NCBI RefSeq assembly: GCF_016097555.1
Contig: NC_054706.1
Location: 44,270,265-44,334,264 of the forward strand
Source: Gigantopelta aegis
Lineage: Eukaryota; Mollusca; Gastropoda; Neomphalida; Peltospiridae
Reading direction: 5' to 3'
Length of the DNA: 64,000 bases
A program made the position numbers and the translations under genes. Below are positions 12,480-24,549 of this stretch, one piece after another. The notes below the pieces were generated by a model. The model did not search any database. It saw nothing but the letters and a program-made list of their open reading frames with translations, and was not told the DNA's origin. The number at the start of each line of letters is the position of its first letter. The stretch's first letter is position 1.

Positions 12480-12760
12480 CAGGTCACAGACCACAATTAA
12501 TTACACTCTTTGTATATAGCGTTAGCTATAAAAAATTTTTTATTAATATCAGCAGCCCCATGGATTTTGGTATGTACCTTTGCCTGCTTTTGGGGGGGGG
12601 GGGGGGGGAGACACCCTGAAAAGGACAACCACCATTGTCCAGCTTTTTCTCTCAGGATATTGGTTTAAACAAACACACCAACTAAACCTGGCCGGAGTAC
12701 ACCCATTTTACACAAAAAGCACTACTTTTGCATGGGCCGAAATGACCAAAAACAAGTCTT
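12480..12760 (+). repeat. Interspersed repeat with G run, copy 1
   Basis: Shares TTTATTAATATCAGCAG, a G run, CCTGAAAAGGACAACC and ACACCCATTTTACACAAAAA with 31665-31960. Family unknown. Confidence 0.75.
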
Positions 12761-13221
12761 CAATGAGGTGTGTTATTTTTCATTCGCCTTTGTTTTTCAA
12801 AGAATGAAACTGCATGTATTTTAATGAAATATATGCTGTAGGATAACTAAATTAACCGTAACCCAACAATGTTTTAAAAAATAATTTTAAGATGGGGAAA
12901 ATTCAGGATGTCTCTCCCAGATTTATTTAAGCCGCACTGGACTAATTCGTAAACACTTGGTGGGGGAAATATTATACAAGAAACTGATTTCTGTTAAACA
13001 CTAAATAATAACAAATAAATAAATACACCATACAAACCATTCCATGCAACCGCACTGTACAGCTACATTATGCAACTGAGCTACCTTGGAACAAGCACAT
13101 GGCAAACCATGTAACATTGTATGTGTTATGAAAATGCATGCTCTAAGCTGCTAAACACCATCTCATCCCAGAAAAAAGAACAAGCTGCTATATTGTTATG
13201 CAAATGAGGACTGTACTCACT

Positions 13222-13371
13222 TCAGTGATCCCACTCTTTATGGAGTGGACTGATCTGCATGCTTTTAGCACTCAGATCTTGAAAAGGCAGCAAAATATTG
13301 TGGAAGCTTGTGTCAATGTCAACATATTCAGCCAATATGGTCAGTTCAGGGATGGGCTTGTTCAAAGACAT
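13222..13371 (-). CDS. Small unassigned ORF in MARF1 intron 4
   Basis: A 49-residue frame with an ATG at 13371, MSLNKPIPELTILAEYVDID at its start and a moderately coding-like composition. A good donor, GTGAGT, lies one base after its stop codon. It might be an unrelated exon, a transposon scrap or an accident. No family recognised. Confidence 0.2.
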   Translation of the reverse strand: MSLNKPIPELTILAEYVDIDTSFHNILLPFQDLSAKSMQISPLHKEWDH

Positions 13372-13484
13372 AGAGGGGTGTACCTTTATCCACCCCCATC
13401 TTTAAGCATATAGCTAACTATTTAAAATGATAATATATAACATGTTACATGTACAACAACATTTTTCCTGTCATGGACAGAACA

Positions 13485-13580
13485 CACTGGTGAAGTCACA
13501 GGTTGTGCCCATGACAGGTGTGCTTGAACAGTTATTTGATGGAAGCATGCCAAAAATTACCCAAACCCACACACCCCACA
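13485..13580 (+). repeat. Interspersed repeat, copy 1
   Basis: The segment GGTGTGCTTGAACAG and nearby ACCCAAACCCACAC recur in inverse orientation at 29630-29720. A short dispersed repeat of unknown class. Confidence 0.55.
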
Positions 13581-13839
13581 ACTACATTATTATTATTACT
13601 ACCTACTTGTAATACTCTGAGAGAATCTGTAATCAAGTAGTTGGGTGGGGTGGGGTGGGGTTGGGTCTGGGAATTAAAGCCTCGACATAAAACAAGTTTA
13701 ACGACATTCCTTAAAACTGTAAATCAGTGACTATTAATAATAACACTAGGTATAATGAACTAGAGAAGAAACTCAATGTCACCATATTAGCAATTTTTTT
13801 TATAGCAGTTCTCTGAAAATGACAATGAAAACAAAATCA

Positions 13840-14119
13840 GGGTGAGACATAGGCTAGCCAAGTGGTAAAGCACTCGCTTGATGAGCAGTTGGTCTGGGAT
13901 CGATTCTCGTTGGTGGGCCCATTGAGCTATTTCTCATTCCAGCCATTAGTATATCAAAGGCCGTGGTATGTGCTATTCTGTCTTTGGGATGGTGCATATA
14001 AAAAATCCCTTTTCCTTTTTAAGACTATATATAGAAAAAAATTACCAAATGTTTGACATCCAATAGCCGATGATTAATAAATCAATGTGCTCTAGTGGTG
14101 TCATTAAACAAAACAAATT
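13840..14119 (+). repeat. SINE, head 1 + tail B
   Basis: Plus-strand copy running from the tRNA-like head (GCTAGCCAAGTGGTAAAGC as A box, GGGATCGATTC as B box) to the tail GCTCTAGTGGTGTCATTAAA. Confidence 0.88.
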
Positions 14120-14327
14120 TTCAGAACATATATATTTTTTTCAATGTTCATCTCTATACTTTTCCACAGAACATACATGTAGCCTTTCATATACCAGTTG
14201 TGGAGCAATGTTTGCAATGAGAAACAAGCCAAAGGGTACAGGTTGATTGTCCAGTGTGTTTAACCCAGCACTCAGACTCTACTAATTAATATTAATTGAC
14301 CGCAATTAGGCCTTGGCTATTGAAAAA

Positions 14328-14730
14328 AAAAGTAAAGTTAAGTTTGTTTTATTTAACACCGCCACTAGAGCACTTTGATTTTTTATCTTATCATCGGCTA
14401 TTGGACGTAAAACATGGTCATTCTGACACTGGTTTTTTTAGAGGAAACCCGCTGTTGCCACATAGGCTACTCTTCTACGACAGGCAGCAAGGGATATTTT
14501 ATTTGCACTTCCCACAGGCAGTATAGTACAAACCATGGCCTTTGTTGAACCAGTTATGGATCACTGGTCGGTTCAAGTGGTTTACACCTACTTATTGAGC
14601 CTTGCAGAGCACTCACTCAGGGTTTGGAGTCAGTATCTGGATTAAAAATCCCATGCCTCGACTGGGATCTGAACCCAGTACCTACCAGCCTGTAGACTGA
14701 TGGCCTAACCATGACGCCACCGAGGCTGGT
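14328..14730 (-). repeat. SINE, head 2 + tail B, with 13-bp target duplication
   Basis: Flanked by GGCTATTGAAAAA at 14315-14327 and 14731-14743. Head 2 (CGGTGGCG, GGTTC B box) is at the right end and tail B at the left. The clean duplication marks both ends of one insertion. Confidence 0.9.
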
Positions 14731-14793
14731 GGCTATTGAAAAACCATGGCGAGTGAAAAATCGCACACCTTAAAATGCTTATTCCAAACGTGG

Positions 14794-15087
14794 GAAGGAA
14801 ACGTTTTATTTAACGATGCACTCAACACATTTTATTTACAGTTATATGGTGTCAGGCATATGGTTAAGGACCACACAGATATTGAGAGAGGAAACCCGCT
14901 GTTGCCACTTCATGGGCTACTCTTTTCGATTAGCAGCAAGGGATAGTACATACCACGGCCTTTGTTGCACCAGTTGTGGAGCACTGGCTGGAACGAGAAA
15001 TAGCCCAATGGGTCCACCGATGGGGATCGATCCTAGACCGACCACGCATCAAGCGAATGCTTTACCACTGGGCTATGTCCTGCCCCT
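14794..15087 (-). repeat. SINE, head 1 + tail A
   Basis: Minus-strand copy with a small internal deletion after the GCAGCAAGGGAT block; head and tail are both present. Confidence 0.88.
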
Positions 15088-15398
15088 CCTAGTGACTCCT
15101 ACTCCATGGGATCGAAATTAGTTGCTTGTCGGACACTGCAACTCTGTAGGCACAATGACAAATTTCTTTATGTGTATACCACCAAATAAAATTTCATAAA
15201 CGACAGCTTCTTATTGAATGCAACATACTTTCAGCATGATGGAGGATCAATGTACAAAATTATGTACATGGATCTAGTCAAAGAAGATACAAAAGGTGTA
15301 CATAATTATTATGTTACATAATAATAATTAATACTTAAATTTGTTGAATGTATTGTCAAATTTGTTTCATTTTTCTTTGTAATGATCGTTTGAAAAAA

Positions 15399-15873
15399 TA
15401 AATTGTCATTGTGTTCATGCTGTTCCCAATGTGGAATGTTTACAAGAAATAAATTATCTCACCTTAGCTGGGAGTGGGGGTTAAAGGCTTTACTGTGTCT
15501 ACTTTATGGATGGTGGGTGCCTTATTTACCAATGGATGTCGCATGCAGTTGGTGAATAAATTGTCATTGTGTTCATGCTGTTCCCAATGTGGAATGTTTA
15601 CAAGAAATAAATTATCTCACCTTAGCTGGGAGTGGGGGTTAAAGGCTTTACTGTGTCTACTTTATGGATGGTGGGTGCCTTATTTACCAATGGATGTTGC
15701 ATGCAGTTGGTGAATAAATTGTCATTGTGTTCATGCTGTTCCCAATGTGGAATGTTTACAAGAAATAAATTATCTCACCTTAGCTGGGAGTGGGGGTTAA
15801 AGGCTTTACTGTGTCTACTTTATGGATGGTGCCTTATTTACCAATGGATGTTGCATGCAGTTGGTGAATAAAG
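15399..15873 (+). repeat. 158-bp tandem repeat, three copies
   Basis: Units start at 15399, 15557 and 15715 with AATAAATTGTCATTGTG. They are nearly identical apart from a few bases missing in the third, which suggests recent amplification. Confidence 0.93.
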
Positions 15874-17534
15874 AATTGTATTGTTAATTTTTTTTATAGG
15901 CATGAAAACAAAAATATTATTAATACACAACAAATTTCACGTTAAAATGATGACAATTTGTCAGTTATCAACCTAACAAAGAATAACAAATTAACCATGC
16001 CATCAAACCATACAAATTTATTGCGAACAAAAACAGTGCTCTGTGGTCACAATTACATGTCACATGATCATGTGAAAACAAATCATGGTTGATACTAGAA
16101 GAGATGACTTTTTCAGTTATGTTTTTTAGTGGAATACATAGAGAAATAAACAACAGAACATATATACATGCAGCATTCTCGTTGTGTTAAAATTAAAGGA
16201 GGGCGGCCGTGTGACCCCACCACATAAAACAAAAATACCCAAAAAATGGGGGAAGAGGGTGGAGGGAAAGCTTGGTACTGTATATCAATGTGTGGTAGTC
16301 AACTTCTTGGTCTGTATCTGGTACTAAAAAGTTGATACGATGTACAAGCCGACTAATTTTTTATGTAGTTAGTTAAAATGGAGAAATTGTCGGTCTGTCA
16401 ATTCATGGGTTTTTGTTTTGCTGAACTGATCAAACTTTTTAATTTATTATTTTAATAAAGATTTCAAGATATCTAAAAAAAGAATATAGATTTTTTTTTA
16501 AGTGATCCCCTACAGTAGGATAACATTTTTCTGTTCTTTTTATTTCCATCTTCATCGAATGAATCAATCGCATTGATATCACCAGCTGATTAAAAGTAGT
16601 TTTGTTTTTGTAAAGGTGGTATCCCCAAAATTAAAAGTTTCTAATATTTTATAAAGAATTGCTGAATAAACAAATGACAGTAATTAAAAGTCATCTGTTA
16701 TGACCAATTAAATCTGCAATTGAGAATAAAATATCAGATGAGAGTTAGTGGACACAAAAGACAGAATGACAAATTTGACACCAAATAAGTGTTTTTTCAG
16801 TCAGAGATTGCCAAAACGATAAAAATAAACTGTTTTCAATTGCTCAAATAAAATATAAAATATGTTATTGTGTGTATCAAACATAAAAATGGACATTGGT
16901 ATGGGACACAAGAGAGGCTGTTAAAAATAGTGTTAAATCATGTTACGGTAACTGTTGTACGCTACTAAGTTTTTCGTCAGTTGCGTTTAAGTACACAACA
17001 TGGCTTGTTTCCTTTGATATTCAGTGTGCAGACTGATCAATTTTGTTTGCAGTGTGTGAAAAAAGTGAGCATTTTGAAATGGCAGAGCTGGGTGCTATAA
17101 AATAGAGAAGGATGCAGGAAAATAAAGAGTGCAGAAAAATAAGGGGGGCGTGGCAGAATGTGAAAAGAGGGTGGCAAATCACAAAGGAGGGGCAGCTTAA
17201 ATGAAGAACACTGCCATGTATACAAGGGTGACACGTATAATAATCAGAATGACTTATTAATTATTTCCAGTCAAATACAGTAGCTGAAATGAATTGCTGA
17301 CTATGATCTGATTGACTGAGGGCATCTACAGCAAGTAGGGTATAAAGTGCATGGAAATACCATGCCATTGGTATAGGGGTGGCATTGGGATGGCTTTCTG
17401 GCAAAGGTATGGGTATGACTGCAATTGCCATATCCAGTACTCCATTTTATGGTTAATAGAGGTTGTGAAGAAGATTTTATTTAAAACTGTTGACAGTTTA
17501 AATGGAGAACATATGTTAAGCGTACTGGACTCAC
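15874..17534. other. MARF1 intron 4, unique sequence
   Basis: No coding exon or clear mobile element recognised. AT-rich with short homopolymers. Confidence 0.45.
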
Positions 17535-17704
17535 CGCTGTGCAGTTTCCAGAGTAGAAAAGCGAACCAGTGCATAGTCTGGTGTGACAGAGACGACCCTT
17601 CCACCACAGTTGTAGGACAAAGTTTTCAATCGATTCCGTATCCTTTCTGAAGGGAGCTGAAAGTTGAAACCGGTCACCATCAACTCTGATAAGCCATCTT
17701 CCAA
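17535..17704 (-). CDS. MARF1: MARF1 exon 4: first RRM
   Basis: 170 nt, acceptor GGTTTCAG, donor GTGAGT, ending in phase 2. It encodes residues 165-221 of an RNA-recognition motif: VTGFNFQLPSE then NRLKTLSYNCGGRVVSV and a YALVRFST strand. Vertebrate MARF1 has the same NRLxxLSxNCGGxVxSxT signature. Confidence 0.93.
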
Positions 17705-17952
17705 CTGAAACCAAAAGCAGGGATTTATATTATAAACAAGAATGGTTCTATGTTAATGCTTCTCACACTATCGAGCTATAATAAAAATCCTAAATATTAG
17801 AACTGCAATATTGACTGCTCTTCTTCCTTATATCCACATACATACCTACATTTTAAAGGTAAAACGTCAGTCAGATAATTTTAAAATATAACATAACACA
17901 AAGTTGTGAATGTAGATCTACAGCATACCTTCTTAGCTGAAAATTGCAATTG

Positions 17953-18190
17953 AAAAACCCTTAAGGAGTATTTGTGTAATGACAAGTCGCATATAATAAA
18001 TTAAGGTGATTAGGAGTCTAAAATATGATCTGAAAAACCTGCAAGGAGTATTTGTGTAATGACAAGTCACATATAATACATTAAGGCAATTAGGAATCTA
18101 GCATATGATCTGAAAAACCTGCAAGGAGTATTTGTGTAATGACAAATCACATATAATATGTTATGGCAATTAGGAATCTAACATGACCAT
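17953..18190 (+). repeat. 80-bp tandem repeat, about three copies
   Basis: Units begin AAAAACC(C/T) at 17953, 18033 and 18113 and contain AAGGAGTATTTGTGTAATGA. They have diverged by several bases each. Intronic in MARF1. Confidence 0.88.
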
Positions 18191-18711
18191 TTCGACATTT
18201 CTTCAACGAGTAAGAAAACTCACTTCTGCCACGTAAGTTATTCCTACCAAAGAATATAAGGAGCTCTTTTATGCACTTGGGATGGCAAAAACCTCACTGA
18301 GTATCAGTCCGCCAAGGGGATTGATCCTATTACCCATCGCATCAGAAGCAAGCACTCTACTATAGAGCTACACCACTCCATCCCCATCCCCATCCCCCAC
18401 GAAGATAAAAAATATGAAAAAAAACGTAGGTGACTTAATTGGGAATGGTACATCTAGATGTACAATTCTAAAGCAAAATCAACCATTTCTTTTAAGGAAA
18501 TGATTGTTAAATGACACATTTTAAGTCGCAGCTGCTTGAGGTGTAACATGTTATTTTAATATTAGGGCAAATGTAAGAGAGAAAAAACCCAGCGACTACA
18601 CATGCTCTTCTAACAAGAATACAGTGAGGAATCTTCTATATGCATATTGATGTGTCAGTCACGGGGCACTGGTACAGCAATGCTTGAAGTTTGGCTGCAT
18701 AATTTACTTAC

Positions 18712-18878
18712 TTTTGATGGTGTACGGCATGGTAGATTGAAGACCAAGTCATCAAAGATGTAGTGTTCATTGGCACATGCTGTGAGGGCCTCACTGACCT
18801 GATGCTTATGAATGAGAATAATGTAAAAATTCTTCCTGTGCCGCAGGTCGGAAAGGTCACAAGTGAAATTTACATCAC
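18712..18878 (-). CDS. MARF1: MARF1 exon 3: end of NYN domain
   Basis: 167 nt, acceptor CTTTCAG, donor GTAAGT, ending in phase 0 after residue 164. The split codon gives SSDVNF, whose Asp (D110) corresponds to the third conserved NYN acid. Then LSDLRHRKNFYIILIHK, SEAL and a FDDLVFNLP segment follow, all diagnostic for MARF1. Confidence 0.94.
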
Positions 18879-19046
18879 CTGAAAGCAAAGAAATGTTTTA
18901 TTTAAAAAAAGGAATATTTTTAAAGTATAGCTATTTGTTATTTGGGGTCTAGTATGTGGATATTTTTCACTTGGTTGAACAAAAGAACCATGGAAAGATG
19001 CTGCTATCATACAGGGCACTCCTGAATAAACAGAAAGGTTTATATA

Positions 19047-19510
19047 CTGTAGATCTTGAAATTAACGCCTCCCTAAATTAATGTGAGTAACGGTGAAGAC
19101 TAAAATGCAACATGAAATTAATGCGAGTGGCCTACTTTTGAAATATTACTTTCCTAACAACATACGTCTGTGTACTTTTCGGTTAAATCCAAGTTACAGG
19201 CGTCTTCAATGAGATCAACTCGCTAACATATCTGTGGACACATCAATTAGCCCGTTTAGTCCCTTGTGTTTTTGGAGAGATCAACTCATAGCTTGCTGGA
19301 CTAGTCAACAATATGTCTGTCTCGCCTACAATGAATTGTTTTCCAGTTGTTTTTTATAAATATATTATAATTTTAATCTGTGTTTTGTTTTAATAATGCT
19401 GGACACATAGACAAAACATAGAAATAAATGTGTCATATTATTAATGGGAATAACACTAACTTGCATTTTTCGCATTAATATTATGATCGCATTAATTTCA
19501 AGATCTACAG
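19047..19510. repeat. Tc1/mariner-type MITE
   Basis: Termini CTGTAGATCTTGAAATTAA are inverted and nearly perfect over more than 20 bp, with TA on each side as target duplication. 464 bp, no transposase. It lies in MARF1 intron 2. Confidence 0.82.
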
Positions 19511-19714
19511 TACACACACACATGCACTTTTTTCATTGACAGAATAGCAGTCACTACAGCCATTGATATACCACTCCTCATGGAGCTGTTTAAAATGGGA
19601 AATCCCCAAAATTAGCCTGCACATGACCTACCAACCCACACCTTCAGGTCTGATTATAACATGCGGTTCATGACTGAATGCTTTAAAACAAAATCATGCC
19701 ATTCATGCCTCTTA

Positions 19715-19930
19715 CTGGGTCCAAAAAATGTTCCTTTCTCTTAAGTTCAAGGGCCATAACTCTGTAAAACAAATTGGTTAATTCCTTTTAAAGTCAATGT
19801 TGATCTGCAACTCTACATCATGCTATATACAAAATTTCAGCTCAATATCTTGTGGCACTGCAAGAAGGGCTCTCAAAACTATATGTGGGACAGACAGACA
19901 GACAGATGGAGGGGACCAGTAGGGAACTAA
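19715..19930 (+). repeat. Dispersed repeat ending in (GACA)n
   Basis: The block AAGTTCAAGGGCCATAACTC, through ATTTCAGCTCAATATCTTG, to a GACAGACAGACAGA end is a layout I recall from repeats common in molluscs. The family name is not certain. Confidence 0.55.
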
Positions 19931-20227
19931 AAACTGGATGCCAAACAAAGGTAGATACTATCTTTAAACTAACAAAACCCTGTATCTGTATTTTTTTATT
20001 TTTTATGAGGCAAAAAAGACAAACTGTTTTTGTTACAAGCTGATTCAGTGTAATAAATGCTTTATTCTTCATGGTATACATGTAGCTCTTCAAAGCCATT
20101 TGTTACAAAGAAACAGCTCGTCTCCTGAAAAACATTAAATAATGCAGATACGACGATTTTTTAGCGACAATATATAAAACATCAGTGTATTCAACATGTT
20201 TCAGTTGCTCAAACATCATTTTATTTC

Positions 20228-20228
<1 letters not shown>

Positions 20229-20266
<38 letters not shown>
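20229..20266. repeat. (TA)n microsatellite
   Basis: About 18 TA units in MARF1 intron 2. Confidence 0.9.
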
Positions 20267-20270
<4 letters not shown>

Positions 20271-20476
20271 ACAAAATTATTGGGAAATAAAATCTAGTTA
20301 GGGTTACTACAGTTATTAGGATGACAAGAAGCATACTGAATATACAAACACTGATATTCTAAACACAAAAAGTTATTTAATATGTAATTTCAATTGTTAA
20401 AAAGGATCCATTAGATAATTTGGCTAACTCAAAATAGTCTCTTTAAGGATAGCTGAAAACATGTGGAAATACATAC

Positions 20477-20594
20477 TTGATATCAGAATGATTTTTGTCT
20501 GTGCAGGATGAGTGTCAGCAAATCGTCTAAGACTTTGTCGGATTTTATCATCGGCCGCATTTTTGGCAGTTGCGTTAATATGAACGACATTCAC
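20477..20594 (-). CDS. MARF1: MARF1 exon 2: NYN domain
   Basis: 118 nt, acceptor TTTTAG and donor GTATGT, ending in phase 1. It encodes residues 70-108, including [18 protein letters not shown] with paired acids D84/D85, an expected part of the NYN metal site, and the strand TKIILIS. The match to vertebrate MARF1 is near colinear with no gap. Confidence 0.94.
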
Positions 20595-21223
20595 CTAAAA
20601 CAAAGAAACATTTTAAATTTAATCTGTATTTAATCTGTATCAGGATTGAAGTTGGAGGGTAAGAAAGTTAACAATAAAAGGAATTTTGTTTGAAAAAAAT
20701 GTAGTTAAGCAACTGTGTTTAGACTGTAAAATAATGGCTCAATAAACATGGCAATTCTTGAATTAGCTTCTGATAAATATATTATGAAATATAATACTTA
20801 AATTCAAATGTAGGTTAGCTTCCCATCTATAAAATAAACGTCAGTTAAATTTTGAGCACAGAAATAAATGTAAAAAAAATATTTAGCTATTCAAAGATCA
20901 AAGAAAACAAAACTGTTCCATTTGTTAAACATATAATATAATAAAATTTCCACTGGACATGTTATATTTATTGTGTATGAATCCAAAACAATGCTGTAGG
21001 AAAGTCCTGATGGCATAACGTGTTATTTCCCTGCAAATGATGTTCTAAATATAGAGCACAAAGGAAAAATAGGTTGTGCAAATTTAAATTTCTGTGATTT
21101 CTTATTCTTGCATTTTCGGAGGCCTCCATGAATATAACACACTCTCCATAAAGTAAAGGAAAGTTTATCAACACCCCAGCACATCAAACTACAGCTGTTA
21201 TTTAGGTGTGGTAGATGGAACAA

Positions 21224-21616
21224 AAAAAGAAAGAAAGAAATGTTTTATTTAATGATGCACTCAACACATTTTATTTACGATTATATGGCGTCAGACATAT
21301 GGTTAAGGACCACACAGATTTTAAGAGGAAACCCGCTGTCGCCACTACATAGGCTACTCTTTCAGACAAGCAGCAAGGGGTCTTTTATTTGCACTTCCCA
21401 CAGGCAGGATAGCACAAACCATGGCCTTTGTTGAACCAGTTATGGATCACTGGTTGGTGCAAGTGGTTTACACCTACCCACTGAGCCTTGCGGAGCACTC
21501 AACCAGGGTTTGGAGTCGGTATCTGGATTAAAAATCCCATGCCTCGACTGGGATCCGAACCCAGTACCTACCAGCCTGTAGACTGATGGCCTAACCACAA
21601 TGCCACCGAGCCGGTT
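21224..21616 (-). repeat. SINE, head 2 + tail A, with 14-bp target duplication
   Basis: Flanked by GGTAGATGGAACAA (21210-21223) and GGTAGCTGGAACAA (21617-21630). Full length, minus orientation, with (GAAA)n at its 3' end. It lies in MARF1 intron 1. Confidence 0.92.
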
Positions 21617-21797
21617 GGTAGCTGGAACAAGTGACAGGTAAAATAACATAGGTCTGCAATCAGTCTACTCCTAGTAGGAGTCCTACTGATATGTAGAGCA
21701 GTATAAAATTTTAAAATGCTAATCAGAGCAATCCGTTGCGAAGTACCCAACTAGAGCACATGTTGTGATCTTCACCAGCTGGTGTGCTAAGACGAAT

Positions 21798-21888
21798 CCC
21801 AAATTAGCAGCAAGGTGTTTTTTATATACACCTTTCCTCAGATAGAACAGCATACACCACGGCATTTGATATACCAGTTGTACGGCAA
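21798..21888 (-). repeat. SINE body fragment
   Basis: Diverged stretch with AGCAGCAAGG and TTTGATATACCAGTTGT; head and tail are missing. Confidence 0.6.
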
Positions 21889-21977
21889 AAGTTGAACAAC
21901 AAAAAAAGAAGAAAAAAGAATCAACTGCGGGGATTCTTCTGCCTGCAGCCCACCCCACTTCCACAAAAGCACCTTAC

Positions 21978-22207
21978 CTGAGCAGAGTTAAGCTCCTGAA
22001 TAACATCCTTGCTTTCCTTGTGGATATCACACACACACATAAATTCAACCTCTCTGAGACCTGAAAAAAACCTGTCCCTAATACACTGGACCACAGAGAA
22101 AGCAGACTTCCATTTAGGCACATGGACATTTTCGATGTCCCAAAAGACCCCAATGGATACTATGCTGTTGTTGCTGTTAGACATGCTAGGGTAAAAGCGA
22201 AGTGTAC
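21978..22207 (-). CDS. MARF1: MARF1 exon 1 (coding from 22184): start of NYN domain
   Basis: The exon opens after acceptor TTTGTAG, has 23 nt of 5' UTR, and the ATG at 22184 starts 69 codons ending at donor GTAAGG in phase 0. The protein begins MSNSNNS and goes at once into the NYN core: IGVFWDIEN (residues 11-19, acidic D16), a basic VVQxIRDRFF helix, and [11 protein letters not shown] followed by KDVIQELN. This matches the vertebrate MARF1 NYN domain closely. The first coding ATG is chosen because it is in frame with the domain and no longer frame precedes it in the exon. Confidence 0.94.
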
Positions 22208-22919
22208 CTACAAAAACAGAAAGAGTACATATTATAACACATCATAGAACCAACAAACTACATTCCTCTAATCATGTAAATAGTAATAATATGGTAAAAA
22301 GAAAATCCAACTTAAATTGGATCCCAAATTTCTGACAGTAATTTTCTTTACTGGTCTGTTGTACTTGAACAGATTATTTTACACAACGGTGACAAATTAC
22401 ATGTACATGTATGTAATTAAAGTACCAGAAATAAGCAATCTTCACACATTCAATGGTCCTATTAAAAATTAGTATTCATTCAAAAGTTCATTTACAGTAT
22501 TCTATAGAGCTCACAGCTAGTACCTACTAATATAGACCAAAACAAAATAAAAATAATTTTAAAACTGTAAAATTTACCAACTACATATATTGAGTAGCCA
22601 CATGATTTATGAATTGAAATTAGTAAACTAAAAGCAAAAATATGATTTTTTTAATTTATTTTTCTATCTCGCTAGCTGGAACTGTCAACAAAAAATTAGT
22701 GTTCATTGGTTATAATCAGTCGGCACCAACGAATCAACTTTTGATTATATATCATCTCAGTTAGAAAATATTATAATATAGAAATTTAAGACTAGATACA
22801 CCTATTGCTGTGTTTACAATAAATTTACTCCATGAGTTTTGCAGTCTTCTTTACATATACTTTAAACAAAAACAAGCCCAACCCCTACAGATGTCACACA
22901 CACACATGGATGGACATAT

Positions 22920-22926
22920 ATATGTG

Positions 22927-22994
<68 letters not shown>
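22920..22994. repeat. (TA)n microsatellite
   Basis: About 35 TA units preceded by (CA)n, in the 5' UTR intron of MARF1. Confidence 0.95.
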
Positions 22995-22997
<3 letters not shown>

Positions 22998-23107
22998 AAT
23001 AATCAGTGTTACGTTTTTCTACAACAATCAATTATAGTTGGTACAACTAAAATGATCCACTCTTTTAAAGATCCACCCACCAATAGTAATAATATTTCTA
23101 TACTCAC

Positions 23108-23319
23108 CTTAAAATGTGCAGGCAATAAAATGTCTTATAAAAAGTGGATAAAAGCAGTAATAACTTGGTATATTAAAATTGGCTGTGCATGAAACCACCA
23201 AGCAAAGCTGATACATGTATGTGATGGGGTATGAAGATAAAATGATTAAAAATGGCTTCTCGTCCCTCAAACACAGTCCATCATCTGAATATTCTCAACA
23301 ACCCTCCTTCAGACTGGAT
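23108..23319 (-). other. MARF1: Probable MARF1 5' UTR exon
   Basis: A 212-nt segment bounded by a good acceptor (TTTTTCAG) and a strong donor (AAG then GTGAGT), between the candidate promoter and the first coding exon. It holds no long reading frame, so it is read as untranslated. It is inferred from splice signals only. Confidence 0.42.
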
Positions 23320-23968
23320 CTGAAAAACAAAAACTAATTAATTCAAGAACGTCAGGCTTTAACCTTGATAAAAAAAATACTGTTAGCAATTTCGTCAAGT
23401 AGTGTAGTTTTAAAATGTGTACCAATTTTCTACAACCTCAGAAGTGTACTGGTTTGAGTTAATCCGAGGTTTGGACCAGTAATTTTTCACATGCATGAAC
23501 TGGAGTACATTAATTATTTGATTTTACATAGCAAAATCACAGAATGTACATTATTCCTTTTGCAGGCAGCTTCCCTCCCCCATAAATTTGCATAATGCAA
23601 AATAGACATATTAATTATTTGAATTTAAATACAAGCACATACATGTACATTAGATTACTCTTTTAAATTCTAAAGCTTAATGGGTTTTTTTTAATGAAAC
23701 TGAAAAAAAAAAATTGGGGGGTAAAATTTTCAGATCGAAACCATAGATGTCAAGCTACATTTTAGAAATAAAACTCTAGATGACCGAATACTAAGTAAAT
23801 ATAATGATACATTATATTGTGCACAAAATAATTTCTTCCTTTTTTTTCAAATATATTTTTGTAAAGTGTTCCCTATACAAATATGTGGTTACATCAACAG
23901 TCAACACTGCAGAGTTTAGACTTTAAAATAGAATTGCAAAGTATTGTATAATTGAGATTTAGTAAGCT

Positions 23969-24083
23969 CGGGGACAGGACGTAGCCCAGTGGTAAAGCAC
24001 TCGTTTGATGCATGGTCGTTTTGGGATCGATCCCCGTCGGTGGGTCCATTGCGCTATTTCTTGTTCCAGCCAGTGCACCACAT
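23969..24083 (+). repeat. SINE head 1 fragment
   Basis: Only the tRNA-like part is present: ACGTAGCCCAGTGGTAAAGC as A box and GGGATCGATCCCCGTC as B box. It ends at GCCAGTGCACCAC. Confidence 0.85.
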
Positions 24084-24549
24084 AATATATGGGTGTGACC
24101 ATGTCATGTACACATTATAGAAGTCTAAAAGAAAGATATATGTCAAGACATATTTCTGTAATGTTTATTATTACTTTGATGATGTCAAATCTTTGATGAG
24201 AGGTAGATTTTTTTTAAAGTATGGATTACTTGATATAAGCCCAAATACATAACATATAGGCCTACTGTTGATTATTTAACTCAACACAAGTTACATAAAA
24301 AGCTATCACTGATTGAAAAAAAAGAAGAGAATAAACAAGCACAAGTACATGTGTATGTACATAATATATAATAGTGAATTATTTAACTAGTTAGTATTTT
24401 ATTTTAATTTTTTTTGCTTGTACTGAAAGTGAAAATATAAATTTGCAGAGATTTATTTTTTTTTAAAAAGAAGAAAAAAAAAGTGCAAAGTAGTTTGTGT
24501 ACATTGTAGTTCAGGAACTGCGGACGATTTCGTCCCGATAAAAACTTAC

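Noticed and set aside
15474-15871. Two near-identical 79-residue frames
   Set aside because: Read through the 158-bp tandem repeat; no start context or similarity.
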